Below are positions 16,153-25,012 of a DNA stretch of 64,000 bases, one piece after another. Both the position numbers and the translations under genes were made by a program. This DNA is from Amycolatopsis balhimycina FH 1894 (GTDB taxonomy: Bacteria > Actinomycetota > Actinomycetes > Mycobacteriales > Pseudonocardiaceae), in contig NZ_KB913037.1 of NCBI RefSeq assembly GCF_000384295.1, positions 6,134,822 through 6,198,821 on the forward strand, given 5' to 3'. Position 1 is the stretch's first letter, and each line of letters begins with the position of its first letter. The notes below the pieces were generated by a model. It did not search any database and was not told where the DNA came from. It saw only the letters and a program-made list of their open reading frames with translations.

Positions 16153-18335
16153 CCATCCCCGACTTCGCCCACCTCGACCTCGGCACGCCTTCGCCGGGCG
16201 ACCGTGCCACCTGGGCCCGTGCGGTGGAGGACGCCACCGGCAAGGGCCCGGACGCACTGGCCTGGGAGACGCCCGAGGGCATCGGCGTCAAGCCGGTGTA
16301 CACCGCCGGCGATCTGTCCGATGTGGACTTCCTGGCCACCTACCCCGGGATCGCGCCCTTCCTGCGCGGGCCGTACCCGACGATGTACGTCAACCAGCCC
16401 TGGACCGTCCGCCAGTACGCCGGGTTCTCCACCGCCGAGGAGTCCAACGCGTTCTACCGGCGCAACCTCGCCGCCGGGCAGAAAGGGCTTTCGGTCGCCT
16501 TCGACCTGGCCACCCACCGCGGCTACGACTCCGACCACCCGCGCGTCTCCGGCGACGTCGGCATGGCGGGCGTGGCGATCGACTCGATCTACGACATGCG
16601 GCAGCTCTTCGACGGCATCCCGCTGGACAAGATGTCGGTGTCGATGACGATGAACGGCGCTGTGCTGCCGGTGCTGGCGCTCTACGTCGTCGCGGCCGAG
16701 GAGCAGGGTGTCAAACCCGAGCAGCTCGCGGGGACCATCCAGAACGACATCCTCAAGGAGTTCATGGTCCGCAACACCTACATCTACCCGCCACAGCCGT
16801 CGATGCGGATCATCTCCGACATCTTCTCCTTCACTTCGCAGCACATGCCGAAGTACAACTCGATCTCCATCTCCGGCTACCACATGCAGGAAGCCGGGGC
16901 GACGGCCGACTTGGAGCTGGCGTACACGCTCGCCGACGGCGTCGAGTACCTCCGCGCCGGAGTCGACGCCGGACTGGGCGTCGACAAGTTCGCGCCGCGG
17001 CTGTCGTTCTTCTGGGCGATCGGCATGAACTTCTTCATGGAGGTCGCGAAGCTGCGCGCGGCGCGTCTCCTGTGGGCGAAGCTCGTGAAGGGCTTCAACC
17101 CCCAGTCGCCGAAGTCGCTGTCGCTGCGGACGCACTCCCAGACGTCCGGCTGGTCGCTGACCGCGCAGGACGTCTACAACAACGTCGTGCGGACCTGCGT
17201 CGAGGCGATGGCCGCGACCCAGGGGCACACGCAGTCGCTGCACACGAACGCGTTGGACGAGGCCTTGGCGCTGCCGACCGACTTCTCCGCGCGGATCGCC
17301 CGCAACACCCAGCTGCTGCTGCAGCAGGAGTCCGGCACCACGCGCGTCATCGACCCGTGGGGCGGCAGCGCGTTCGTCGAGAAGCTGACCTACGACCTCG
17401 CGCGCAAGGCGTGGGGCCACATCACCGAGGTCGAGCAGGCCGGCGGCATGGCCAAGGCGATCGACGCGGGCATCCCCAAGCTGCGCATCGAGGAGGCCGC
17501 CGCGCGCACCCAGGCGCGCATCGACTCCGGGCGCCAGCCGGTGATCGGCGTCAACAAGTACCAGGTCACCGGTGACGTGGACGATGCCGCAGTTGAAGTG
17601 CGAAAAGTGGACAATGCGGGGGTGCGGGCGCAGCAGCTGGAAAAGCTGCGGCGGCTGCGCTCCGAGCGCGACTCTTCGGCGACGGAAGACGCGCTGCGGC
17701 GGCTCACCGAGGGCGCGCAGAACGACGGCAACCTGCTGGAACTGGCCATCGACGCGGCCCGCGCGAAGGCCACTGTCGGCGAGATCTCCGACGCGCTCGA
17801 AAAGATCTGGGGCCGCCACGCGGGCCAGATCCGGACCATCTCGGGGGTGTACCGCGAGGAGGTGGGGAAGACGGGAAAAACACAGCACATAGAGAGGGTC
17901 CGTCAGCTGGTCGAAGAGTTCGCCGCGGAGGAGGGCCGCCGTCCCCGCATCCTCGTCGCGAAGATGGGCCAGGACGGCCACGACCGCGGCCAGAAGGTGA
18001 TCGCCACCGGCTTCGCCGACCTCGGCTTCGACGTCGACGTCGGCCCGCTGTTCTCCACCCCGGGCGAGGTGGCGCGGCAGGCCATCGAGGCGGACGTGCA
18101 CGTCGTCGGAGTCTCGTCGCTGGCCGCCGGGCACCTCTCGCTGGTGCCCGCGCTGCGGCACGAGCTCGCCGAGCTGGGCCGCGAGGACATCATGGTCGTC
18201 GTCGGCGGCGTCATCCCGCCGCAGGACTACCCGGCGCTGCGTGAGGCCGGCGCGGCGGCGATCTTCGGTCCCGGCACGGTGCTCGCGGACGCGGCCATCG
18301 ACCTCCTCGGCCAGCTGTCGGCGCAGGAGTCCTGA
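16149..18335 (+). CDS. mutB: Methylmalonyl-CoA mutase large (catalytic) subunit
   Basis: This 728-residue catalytic alpha subunit has the substrate barrel early ([19 protein letters not shown]). The C-terminal cobalamin-binding domain carries the cobalt-ligand motif [12 protein letters not shown], with H611 the lower ligand, followed by [17 protein letters not shown]. It uses adenosylcobalamin for radical rearrangement and feeds propionyl-CoA carbon into the TCA cycle; in actinomycetes the reverse flow can supply methylmalonyl-CoA for polyketides. The GTG start overlaps the mutA stop (GTGA), and meaB follows after 3 bp, so the three genes form one operon. Confidence 0.97.
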   Translation: MTIPDFAHLDLGTPSPGDRATWARAVEDATGKGPDALAWETPEGIGVKPVYTAGDLSDVDFLATYPGIAPFLRGPYPTMYVNQPWTVRQYAGFSTAEESNAFYRRNLAAGQKGLSVAFDLATHRGYDSDHPRVSGDVGMAGVAIDSIYDMRQLFDGIPLDKMSVSMTMNGAVLPVLALYVVAAEEQGVKPEQLAGTIQNDILKEFMVRNTYIYPPQPSMRIISDIFSFTSQHMPKYNSISISGYHMQEAGATADLELAYTLADGVEYLRAGVDAGLGVDKFAPRLSFFWAIGMNFFMEVAKLRAARLLWAKLVKGFNPQSPKSLSLRTHSQTSGWSLTAQDVYNNVVRTCVEAMAATQGHTQSLHTNALDEALALPTDFSARIARNTQLLLQQESGTTRVIDPWGGSAFVEKLTYDLARKAWGHITEVEQAGGMAKAIDAGIPKLRIEEAAARTQARIDSGRQPVIGVNKYQVTGDVDDAAVEVRKVDNAGVRAQQLEKLRRLRSERDSSATEDALRRLTEGAQNDGNLLELAIDAARAKATVGEISDALEKIWGRHAGQIRTISGVYREEVGKTGKTQHIERVRQLVEEFAAEEGRRPRILVAKMGQDGHDRGQKVIATGFADLGFDVDVGPLFSTPGEVARQAIEADVHVVGVSSLAAGHLSLVPALRHELAELGREDIMVVVGGVIPPQDYPALREAGAAAIFGPGTVLADAAIDLLGQLSAQES

Positions 18336-18338
18336 CCC

Positions 18339-19322
18339 TTGCCACGCAAGATCGACGTCACCGCGTACGCCGAGGGAGTGCTCGCCGGGGACCGCGGGAC
18401 GCTGTCGAAGGCCATCACGCTGGTCGAATCGCAGCGTGAAGACCACCGGGCTTCGGCGCAGGAGCTGCTGGTCGAGCTGCTGCCTGCTTCGGGTGGCGCG
18501 CGGCGTGTCGGCATCACCGGCGTGCCCGGTGTCGGCAAGTCGACATTCATCGACCAGCTGGGCACCGACCTGACCGCGGCCGGGCACCGCGTCGCCGTGC
18601 TGGCCGTCGACCCGTCGTCGACGCGCACGGGCGGGTCGATCCTCGGCGACAAGACCCGGATGGCCCGGCTGGCGGTCGACCCGCGTGCCTTCATCCGGCC
18701 GTCGCCGACGTCCGGCACGCTGGGCGGCGTCGCGCGGGCGACGCGCGAGACGATCGTGTTGATGGAGGCCGCCGGTTACGACGTCGTGCTGGTCGAGACG
18801 GTCGGCGTCGGGCAGTCCGAGGTGACCGTGGCCAACATGGTCGACTGCTTCCTGTTCCTGACCCTGGCCCGCACCGGCGACCAGCTCCAGGGCATCAAGA
18901 AGGGCGTGCTGGAGCTGGCCGACGTGATCGCCGTCAACAAGGCGGACGGCGATCACGAGCGGGACGCGCGGCGGGCTGCGAGGGAGCTGGCCGGCGCGCT
19001 GCGGATGCTCTACGGGCCCGAAGCGTCGTGGACACCACCCGTGCTGACCTGCAGCGGCCTGCACAACCTGCGCCTCGACGAGGTCTGGGGCGCCATCGAG
19101 AAGCACCGCGACACACTCACGGCGTCCGGCGAGCTCGACGCGCGACGGCGCCGGCAGCAGGTCGACTGGACGTGGGCGATGGTGCGTGAGCAGCTGCTCA
19201 GTCGCCTGGCGGTGCATCCGGACGTGCGAACGGTCGTTCCCGACGTCGAGCGGGCGGTGCGGGACGGTGAACTGACGGCTACCCTCGGTGCTCAGCGGAT
19301 CCTCGACGCGTTCGGTGGCTGA
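18339..19322 (+). CDS. meaB: MeaB/ArgK-type GTPase chaperone of methylmalonyl-CoA mutase
   Basis: This 327-residue G3E GTPase has the P-loop GVPGVGKST at residues 61-69, DPSSTRTGGSILGDKTRM as switch region, VETVGVGQSEV (Walker B/G3) and NKADGD (G4). MeaB loads and protects the adenosylcobalamin cofactor of the mutase. It follows mutB by 3 bp. The start appears to be TTG at 18339 (protein start MPRKIDVTAYAEG), as no ATG or GTG fits the family N-terminus. The length is typical. Confidence 0.94.
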   Translation: MPRKIDVTAYAEGVLAGDRGTLSKAITLVESQREDHRASAQELLVELLPASGGARRVGITGVPGVGKSTFIDQLGTDLTAAGHRVAVLAVDPSSTRTGGSILGDKTRMARLAVDPRAFIRPSPTSGTLGGVARATRETIVLMEAAGYDVVLVETVGVGQSEVTVANMVDCFLFLTLARTGDQLQGIKKGVLELADVIAVNKADGDHERDARRAARELAGALRMLYGPEASWTPPVLTCSGLHNLRLDEVWGAIEKHRDTLTASGELDARRRRQQVDWTWAMVREQLLSRLAVHPDVRTVVPDVERAVRDGELTATLGAQRILDAFGG

Positions 19323-19372
19323 CGGGCGCGGGGTTCCGCGGGCAGAATGCCTGGTCGTGGCGAAAGGATGAC

Positions 19373-19681
19373 ATGGGGAAACTGCGGGGTCTGGTCCTGG
19401 TCGGAGTGCTGGGCGCGGTGCTGTTCACCGCTTCGCCGGCGTCCGCCTTCGCCGAGCCGGTGCGGCCGGCCGTCGTCACGATGACCGTGGCGCACGCTTC
19501 CCCGGTGCTGGTCCCGGCGCAGACCCAGCCGCCCGGCCCGGTCCTCGACCCGGCCCAGACCGACAAGGCGAACACCGAGAAGACCAAGAACAAGCTGATC
19601 GCGGGGTTCATCGCGGCCGTCCTGCTCGGCACGGTGATCTGGGGCCGCAAGATCCGTTCGAAGAAAGCCAAGAAGTCCTGA
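19373..19681 (+). CDS. Small exported membrane-anchored protein
   Basis: This 102-residue protein has a Sec signal (LRGLVLVGVLGAVLFTASPA, probable cleavage after the Ala-Ser-Ala region). A Pro/Thr-rich extracellular stretch of about 40 residues follows, then a C-terminal membrane helix (LIAGFIAAVLLGTVIWG) and a basic tail (RKIRSKKAKKS). The layout resembles a sortase substrate without a recognisable LPxTG motif, or a small bitopic protein. It starts 50 bp after meaB. No family is recognised. The 196 bp after it, to 19877, holds nothing I can identify except the ribosome-binding site of the next gene. Confidence 0.65.
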   Translation: MGKLRGLVLVGVLGAVLFTASPASAFAEPVRPAVVTMTVAHASPVLVPAQTQPPGPVLDPAQTDKANTEKTKNKLIAGFIAAVLLGTVIWGRKIRSKKAKKS

Positions 19682-19877
19682 GGTTTCGGCTTTGCCGAAC
19701 TGGCGCACACCGTTCAACGCAGATCCGGTACCGGCCATCTAGGACCGCTGATTTCGAGGCGCGGCTTGCCGCCTGCATGGTGCACGATCGTCTGCAAATG
19801 CGTACGACAGATCGATCGGCACGACGCGTGACCCCAGCCGCTGCGCGGGTTGCCCGTGTTGCGGGAGGAGGTGCGGC

Positions 19878-21179
19878 GTGACGGTGCTCGACTCACGACC
19901 GGACGTTCCAGGCGACCCCCAAGGGCGCATCATCAACCCCATGGAGGGGCCCGAGGCGCTCATTTCCGAAGCCGGCGTAAGCATGGCTCCCGTGGAAGAC
20001 CTTGGCGCGGGCCGCGGCCCGTTCTGGCTCGACGACTGGCTGCGCGCCAACGCGACCGACGTGCTCGCCTGGCGGCGGCACATCCACGCGCACCCGGAGC
20101 TGTCGCGGCACGAGTTCGCGACCACGGAACTGGTCGTCACGCTGCTGCGCTCGGTCGGGCTCAAGCCGTGGGTGCTGCCCGGCGGCACCGGCGTCGTCTG
20201 CGACATCGGCAGCGGCGAGCGGTGCGTGGCGCTGCGCGCGGACATGGACGCGCTGCCGCTCACGGAGGCGACCGGCCTGCCGTACTCCTCGACCGTGGAG
20301 GGCGCGGCGCACATGTGCGGCCACGACGCCCACACGGCGATCCTCCTCGGCGCGGCCCGCGCCCTGGCCGGCGCGCCGGAACTGCCCGGCCGCGTCCGGC
20401 TGATCTTCCAGCCCGCCGAGGAGGTCATGCCCGGCGGCGCGCTGGACATGATCGCGGCGGGCGTGCTGGACGGCGTCGAGCGGATCTACGGCCTGCACGT
20501 CGACCCGCGTCTCGAAGTGGGGTCGGTCGGGATGCGCGTCGGCGCGTTGACGTCGGCCGCGGACCTGATCGAGCTGCGCCTGACGTCGCCGGGCGGCCAC
20601 ACGTCCCGGCCGCACCTGACGGCGGACCTGGTCCACGCGCTGGGCACGGTCATCACGTCGCTGCCCGCGTTGCTCTCCCGGCGCGTCGACCCCCGCTCCG
20701 GCACGGTCCTGGTGTGGGGCGCGGTCCACGCGGGCCAGGCGGCCAACGCCGTCCCCCAGGACGGCGTCCTGCGCGGCACCCTGCGCACGGCGGACCACGA
20801 GGTCTGGACGGCGCTGGAGCCGCTGGTGGCGTCCTCGGTGGAGTCGCTTTTGGCCCCCACCGGCGTCGGCTTCTCGCTGGACTACCGCCGCGGCGTCCCC
20901 CCGGTGGTCTCGGACCCGGACTCGACGGCCCTGATGCGCGCGGGCGTCGAAGCCGCCCTCGGCGAGGGCGCGGTGGCCCCCACGGAACAGTCCTCCGGCG
21001 GCGAGGACTTCGGCTGGTACCTGGAGCACGTCCAGGGAGCCTTCGCCCGCCTGGGCGTCTGGTCCGGCCCCTCAGTCCCCCAATCGGACATCCACCGCCC
21101 CACGTTCATCCTCGACGAACGCGCCTTGCTGTGCGGAGTCCGAACCCTGGTCCACACAGCCCTAACCACCCTCGCCTGA
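19878..21179 (+). CDS. M20-family amidohydrolase (AmiA/AmiB-like)
   Basis: This 433-residue M20D metallo-amidohydrolase would hydrolyse an N-acyl amino acid or related amide with a di-metal centre. Motifs: RRHIHAHPELSRHEFATTEL, CVALRADMDALPL, HMCGHDAHTAILLGAARAL, and LIFQPAEEVMPGGALDM with the catalytic Glu pair. An inserted dimerisation domain lies in the middle. The GTG at 19878 is supported by a GGAGGAGG site. About 50 N-terminal residues precede the hydrolase fold, so a later start is possible. In Mycobacterium amiA1/amiB1 sit at the matching place beside lpdA and deoD. Confidence 0.88.
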   Translation: MTVLDSRPDVPGDPQGRIINPMEGPEALISEAGVSMAPVEDLGAGRGPFWLDDWLRANATDVLAWRRHIHAHPELSRHEFATTELVVTLLRSVGLKPWVLPGGTGVVCDIGSGERCVALRADMDALPLTEATGLPYSSTVEGAAHMCGHDAHTAILLGAARALAGAPELPGRVRLIFQPAEEVMPGGALDMIAAGVLDGVERIYGLHVDPRLEVGSVGMRVGALTSAADLIELRLTSPGGHTSRPHLTADLVHALGTVITSLPALLSRRVDPRSGTVLVWGAVHAGQAANAVPQDGVLRGTLRTADHEVWTALEPLVASSVESLLAPTGVGFSLDYRRGVPPVVSDPDSTALMRAGVEAALGEGAVAPTEQSSGGEDFGWYLEHVQGAFARLGVWSGPSVPQSDIHRPTFILDERALLCGVRTLVHTALTTLA

Positions 21180-21180
21180 C

Positions 21181-21233
21181 GAGTTCCGGCTCCAATCACG
21201 CGAGTTCCGGCCGCAATCACGCGAGTTCCGGGT
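21181..21233 (+). repeat. 21-bp tandem repeats (left array)
   Basis: Two complete 21-bp units (21181-21201 and 21202-21222, GAGTTCCGGCTCCAATCACG plus C) and a partial third lie directly after the M20 hydrolase stop. The right array at 22218 carries the same unit in reverse orientation, so the two bracket the DUF559 gene. Confidence 0.85.
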
Positions 21234-21246
21234 TTCCGCACACAAG

Positions 21247-21275
21247 TTGTCCACAGGCTGGCCGAGTTATCCACA
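21247..21275 (+). promoter_or_regulatory. Two DnaA-box-like 9-mers
   Basis: TTGTCCACA (21247-21255) and TTATCCACA (21267-21275) lie in the same orientation 20 bp apart. Both match the bacterial DnaA-box consensus exactly or in its actinobacterial form. No origin genes are near, so any role would be as a satellite DnaA site. Confidence 0.4.
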
Positions 21276-21279
21276 GGCC

Positions 21280-21322
21280 GAGGATGAGGCTCTTCCCTTG
21301 ATCGTCGAAGGGCCTCATCCTC
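21280..21322. other. Hairpin before the DUF559 gene
   Basis: GAGGATGAGGC (21280-21290) and GCCTCATCCTC (21312-21322) are perfect 11-bp arms, with a nested CCCTT/AAGGG pair inside the loop. It ends 6 bp before the GTG start at 21329, so it is better placed as an operator or leader structure than as a terminator. Confidence 0.55.
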
Positions 21323-21328
21323 GACTAT

Positions 21329-22219
21329 GTGATCACTTGGGGAGGACGACATGGAGCTGTTTCACGCCGTGAAGCCGACAAGGTCTTGGGGCGACGAGCG
21401 GTACTCGAGGGGCTGGCGACCGGCGTCCTCGCACAGCCCTGGCGTGGCGTGGTCATTCACGCGGCCGACGCGCTCAATCTCGCGACACGAGCTCAGGCCG
21501 CACTGATCGCGGTCGGTCCGCCTGCGGCCCTGTCCGGCGCGACTTCCCTTGCCTTGCACGGGATTTCGGCTGTCAGCGACACCGATGTGCACCTCACCGT
21601 GCCCTATGCCCGCCGGGTGGAGTCGAGGCCGGGGTTGGTCATCCACCGGGCCGAATTCATGCCGCACGATGTGATCGAACTCGAGGGGCTGGCGGCGTTC
21701 TCACTCGACCTCGCCCTCGCCGATTTCCTCTGCGACGGGGACAAGCGCATGGCTTTCGCCGCGCTCGACGAGGCCATGCGCGGGCTCGCGGCCGACCACT
21801 GCCAGAGGCTTCGGGACAACGTCCGAGACCGGATTTTGGACCGCCGGAGCAAGCGAGGTATCCACAGGGCGCAGATGCTCCTGGCGCTTGCCACCGGCAA
21901 GGCCGAATCACCGCCGGAAAGCGTCCTCCGGCTGATCGTGGTCGAGGCCGGGTTCCCCGTGCCGGAGGCGCAGTTGGAGATCGCCGACATCGACGGCCGC
22001 AAGTTGTACGTGCTCGACATCGCTTGGCCGACGCTGCGCATCGCACTGGAGTACGACGGTTACGCGGCCCACGAGGAGCGGCACGAACGCGATGCCGTGC
22101 GGGACCAGCGGCTGGCCGGTCGAGGATGGGCCACGATCCGGGCGACGGCGGCCGACCTCCGAGATCCCAGCCGCGTGCTCGCCGAGCTGGAGACACACTT
22201 CGCCAGACGAGCCGCGTAA
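21329..22219 (+). CDS. AbiEi-like / DUF559 nuclease-fold protein
   Basis: This 296-residue protein has an N-terminal winged-helix segment (VLAQPWRGVVIHAAD) like AbiEi antitoxin-type proteins. The C-terminal domain resembles the DUF559/Vsr endonuclease fold: ESVLRLIVVEAGFPVPEAQL, VLDIAWPTLRIALEYDGYAA, then RDQRLAGRGW. The E...D...E spacing fits a PD-(D/E)xK active site. Such two-part proteins are common, multi-copy and poorly understood in actinobacteria. The GTG at 21329 is the only in-frame start; a stronger ribosome site points to an ATG at 21351 in another frame, so a small N-terminal frameshift is possible. 21-bp arrays in opposite orientation flank it, and its TAA lies inside the right array. 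Confidence 0.7.
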   Translation: MITWGGRHGAVSRREADKVLGRRAVLEGLATGVLAQPWRGVVIHAADALNLATRAQAALIAVGPPAALSGATSLALHGISAVSDTDVHLTVPYARRVESRPGLVIHRAEFMPHDVIELEGLAAFSLDLALADFLCDGDKRMAFAALDEAMRGLAADHCQRLRDNVRDRILDRRSKRGIHRAQMLLALATGKAESPPESVLRLIVVEAGFPVPEAQLEIADIDGRKLYVLDIAWPTLRIALEYDGYAAHEERHERDAVRDQRLAGRGWATIRATAADLRDPSRVLAELETHFARRAA

Positions 22220-22286
22220 CTCGCGTGTTCGAGCCCGTCACCCGCGTGATTGGAGACGTAACTCGCGTGATTGGAGGCGGAACTCG
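22218..22286 (-). repeat. 21-bp tandem repeats (right array, reversed)
   Basis: Units run at 22218-22238, 22239-22259 and 22260-22280, plus a partial to about 22286, with an exact 21-bp period. The best copy reads AACTCGCGTGATTGGAGGCG plus G, the reverse complement of the left-array unit. It fills the gap between the convergent DUF559 and cyclotransferase genes and overlaps the DUF559 stop codon. Confidence 0.85.
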
Positions 22287-22739
22287 TCAGCCGGTGATGC
22301 CGGTGCAGGGGCGGGTTCTCAGGTCGTCGACGTAGTCGGCGGGGGCGCCGGCGGCTTCGGCGGCGTCGGCCAGGACTCCCAGGTAACGCGCTGAGGGCAG
22401 GCCGCCTTCGTAGGCGTCCAGGACGTACAGCCAGGCCAGGACCGAGCCGTCCATGGTCTGGACTCTCAGCCGGATCTTGTTGTGGATGCCCAGCTCGCCG
22501 CCTTCCCAGCGGTCCAGCCCGGTCTCGTCCAGCGACGTCACGTCGTAGAGGACGACGAACACCCGGGATCCCGGGTCCTCGACGATCGTGGCCAGGGCAC
22601 CTTCCCAGCCGAGGTCCTCGCCGCCGAAGGTCAGGCGCCACCCCTCCAGCCAGCCGGAGCCGGCCATCGGAGAGTGCGGCGCGCGCTCCAGCATCTGGGC
22701 GGGCTCCATGTTCGATCCGTACGCGGCATACAACGGCAC
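22287..22739 (-). CDS. Gamma-glutamylcyclotransferase-like protein
   Basis: This 150-residue protein of the GGCT/AIG2 fold opens with MPLYAAYGSNMEPAQMLERA, where YGSN is the conserved substrate loop of the fold. A central VFVVLYDVTSLDETGLDRWE also fits. Family members cyclise gamma-glutamyl peptides or amines, and a catalytic Glu is expected mid-protein. It corresponds to Rv3304 in the conserved block next to lpdA. It diverges from lpdA with about 130 bp between the starts. The fold is well supported; the substrate is unknown. Confidence 0.8.
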   Translation of the reverse strand: MPLYAAYGSNMEPAQMLERAPHSPMAGSGWLEGWRLTFGGEDLGWEGALATIVEDPGSRVFVVLYDVTSLDETGLDRWEGGELGIHNKIRLRVQTMDGSVLAWLYVLDAYEGGLPSARYLGVLADAAEAAGAPADYVDDLRTRPCTGITG

Positions 22740-22867
22740 GCCGACAGCGTAGCGACACCTTCCTCACCCGAGTGGACGCACTCGCCGTGTTCGCCCACTT
22801 CAGTGTCCGGTCACCTTCGCCGCGTACGGTGAGACCACCGCACGCACGCACTTCGAGGAGGACTCAG

Positions 22868-24268
22868 GTGACCAGGATCGTGATCATGGGCGGGGGGCCG
22901 GCCGGCTACGAAGCCGCGCTGGTCGCAGCCCAGCACGGCGCCGACGTCACGATCGTCGAGCGGGACGGCCTGGGTGGCGCCTGCGTGCTCTACGACTGCG
23001 TCCCGTCGAAGACGTTCATCGCGAGTTCGGGCGCGCTGGCCAAGATGCACGACCTGGGCGAGCTCGGCATCAACACCGACATGGCCGACACGCGCGTCGA
23101 CCTCCCGACCGTCCACGGCCGGGTGAAGGGGCTCGCGCTCGCGCAGTCCGCCGACATCCGCGCCCGCGTCCAGCGCGAAGGCGTCCGTGTCGTCATCGGC
23201 GAAGCCCGCTTCTGCGACGAAGAGCCCGGCCTCGCGACCCACAAGGTCGCCGTCACGACGAAGGACGGCACCGAGAAGCTGCCCGCCGACGTCGTCCTGA
23301 TCGCCACCGGCGCCACCCCGCGCGTCCTGCCCGGCGCGGTGCCGGACGGTGAGCGCATCCTCGACTGGCGCCAGCTCTACGAGCTCGACGAGCTGCCCGA
23401 GCACCTCGCCGTGATCGGCTCGGGCGTCACCGGCGCCGAGTTCGCGTCCGCGTACACCGAGATGGGTGTCAAGGTCACCGTCGTCTCCAGCCGCGACCGC
23501 GTGCTGCCGCACGAGGACGCCGACGCCGCCGCGGTGCTCGAGGAGGTCTTCTCGCAGCGTGGCACGACCGTCGCGAAGCAGGCGCGCGCCGACCGCGTCG
23601 AGCGCACCGAGAAGGGCGTCGAGATCCACCTCGCCGACGGCCGCGTGATCGAAGCCAGCCACGCGCTGATGACCGTCGGGTCGGTCCCGAACACCAAGGA
23701 CATCGGCCTCGACAAGGTCGGCATCTCGCCCGGCCCCGGCGGGTTCATCACCGTCGACCGCGTTTCGCGCACCTCCGTTCCCGGGATCTACGCCGCCGGC
23801 GACTGCACCGGCGTGCTCATGCTCGCCTCGGTGGCGAGCATGCAGGGCCGCATCGCGATGTGGCACGCGTTGGGCGAGGGCGTCGCGCCGATCAAGCTCA
23901 AGACCGTCGCCGCCAACGTCTTCACCCACCCGGAGATCGCCACCGTCGGCATCAGCCAGCAGGCGATCGACTCCGGCGAGGTGCCCGCGCGCACGATCAT
24001 GCTGCCCCTGGCCACCAACGCGCGCGCGAAGATGGAGGGCCTCCGCCGAGGCTTCGTGAAGCTGTTCTGCCGCCCCGCCACCGGCGTGGTCGTCGGTGGT
24101 GTCGTCGTGGCGCCGCAGGCGAGCGAGCTCATCCTTCCCATCGCGCTCGCCGTCCAGAACCAGCTCACAGTGGACCACCTGGCACTGACATTTTCGGTGT
24201 ACCCGTCGCTGTCGGGCTCGATCACCGAGGCCGGGCGCCAGCTGATGCGGCACGACGATCTCGACTGA
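22868..24268 (+). CDS. lpdA: FAD-dependent NAD(P)H-quinone reductase of the disulfide reductase family
   Basis: This 466-residue flavoprotein is closest to mycobacterial LpdA (Rv3303c), which reduces quinones rather than lipoamide. FAD and NAD sites are seen in IVIMGGGPAGYEAALVAAQH, AVIGSGVTGAEFASAYTEMG and GIYAAGDCTG. The redox loop is GGACVLYDCVPSKTF with C39 and C44. The C-terminal stretch FSVYPSLSGSITEAGRQ lacks the His-Pro...Glu base of true lipoamide dehydrogenases. GTG 22868 was chosen because AGGAGGAC precedes it; the upstream extension looks non-coding. Confidence 0.9.
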   Translation: MTRIVIMGGGPAGYEAALVAAQHGADVTIVERDGLGGACVLYDCVPSKTFIASSGALAKMHDLGELGINTDMADTRVDLPTVHGRVKGLALAQSADIRARVQREGVRVVIGEARFCDEEPGLATHKVAVTTKDGTEKLPADVVLIATGATPRVLPGAVPDGERILDWRQLYELDELPEHLAVIGSGVTGAEFASAYTEMGVKVTVVSSRDRVLPHEDADAAAVLEEVFSQRGTTVAKQARADRVERTEKGVEIHLADGRVIEASHALMTVGSVPNTKDIGLDKVGISPGPGGFITVDRVSRTSVPGIYAAGDCTGVLMLASVASMQGRIAMWHALGEGVAPIKLKTVAANVFTHPEIATVGISQQAIDSGEVPARTIMLPLATNARAKMEGLRRGFVKLFCRPATGVVVGGVVVAPQASELILPIALAVQNQLTVDHLALTFSVYPSLSGSITEAGRQLMRHDDLD

Positions 24269-24340
24269 TCCGGCACGCAACCCGGGCGCACCCGTCGCGT
24301 CCTGTCGGTTGTAAGGCTTGGGAACGTGAAGGGTGCGAGA

Positions 24341-24802
24341 GTGCGCAAGACGGTGGTTTTCGTTGCGGCAGCGGTGATCGGGGCGACGGCGCTGGCAGGT
24401 CCGGCGATGGCGCAGAGCACCGGTTCCACCCCCAGTGCCACTCCGGCGCCGAGCGCCGGCCTGGTTCAGCTCAACGTGAACACGGCCATCAACTCGACGC
24501 TCGTGGACAAGTACGTCCGCGACGCGCCGAACGTCGCGCTGGCCAAGTGCGAAGGCGCTTCGCCGAAGTTCGCCTCGCCGGTGCTGACCTTCGGCAACTA
24601 CACCCCGGGCCCGTTCATGGGTGTCGACGCGAACATCAGCGCCGACGTCCAGCTGAAGCCCGGCACCGCGGCCGGGACGTACCCGCTGACGGTGACCTGC
24701 GGCAGCCAGACCTACAGCACGCAATTCACGGTGCCCGCGTCGCAGGTCGCGAAGGTGCCTTCCGGCGCCGCGAAAGCGGGCGACGGCAGCATGGCCGGCT
24801 GA
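24341..24802 (+). CDS. Secreted protein with immunoglobulin-like domain
   Basis: This protein of about 153 residues has a Sec signal (VVFVAAAVIGATALAGPAMA, cleavage near Ala-Gln). A beta-rich domain follows, with a Cys pair (LAKCEGASPKFASPVLTF and YPLTVTCGSQTYSTQF). It is a paralogue of the product at 25013: both end their domain with an aromatic/Cys strand and a QVxKVPxGA linker. This copy stops after AKAGDGSMAG with no membrane anchor or sortase signal. GTG 24341 has a GAAGGG site; GTG 24326 is an in-frame alternative. It is followed at once by a strong terminator. Confidence 0.72.
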   Translation: MRKTVVFVAAAVIGATALAGPAMAQSTGSTPSATPAPSAGLVQLNVNTAINSTLVDKYVRDAPNVALAKCEGASPKFASPVLTFGNYTPGPFMGVDANISADVQLKPGTAAGTYPLTVTCGSQTYSTQFTVPASQVAKVPSGAAKAGDGSMAG

Positions 24803-24813
24803 TTCCCGAATTC

Positions 24814-24852
24814 AAAAGCCACCCCGGAGCACTGCTCCGGGGTGGCTTTTTT
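24814..24852 (+). terminator. Strong intrinsic terminator
   Basis: Perfect 18-bp arms (24814-24831 and 24833-24850, AAAAGCCACCCCGGAGCA and complement) surround one base and run into TTTTTT. It is the clearest factor-independent terminator in the window and closes the gene at 24341. Confidence 0.92.
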
Positions 24853-25012
24853 CATGAGTTCCCGACGCGGGCATTCGCGACGCATTCGTAACCTTGTGGC
24901 GCAACCTTCCGCAGGTGGAGACGTCTTTGGGTATGTAGGTGAACGGATGAAGCCGGAGCAGGGGGAACTGTCTACCGGTACCGTTCGCATCCATTCCGCA
25001 GGGGAGAAAAGA

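Noticed and set aside
16062..19217. A 1051-codon minus-strand frame opposite mutB and meaB
   Set aside because: It is a long stop-free antisense frame produced by high third-position GC. It is rich in Arg, Gly and His with no domain, while the plus strand holds clear mutase genes.
21181..22286. CRISPR array
   Set aside because: The 21-bp units are directly adjacent with no unique spacers, and no cas genes are present.
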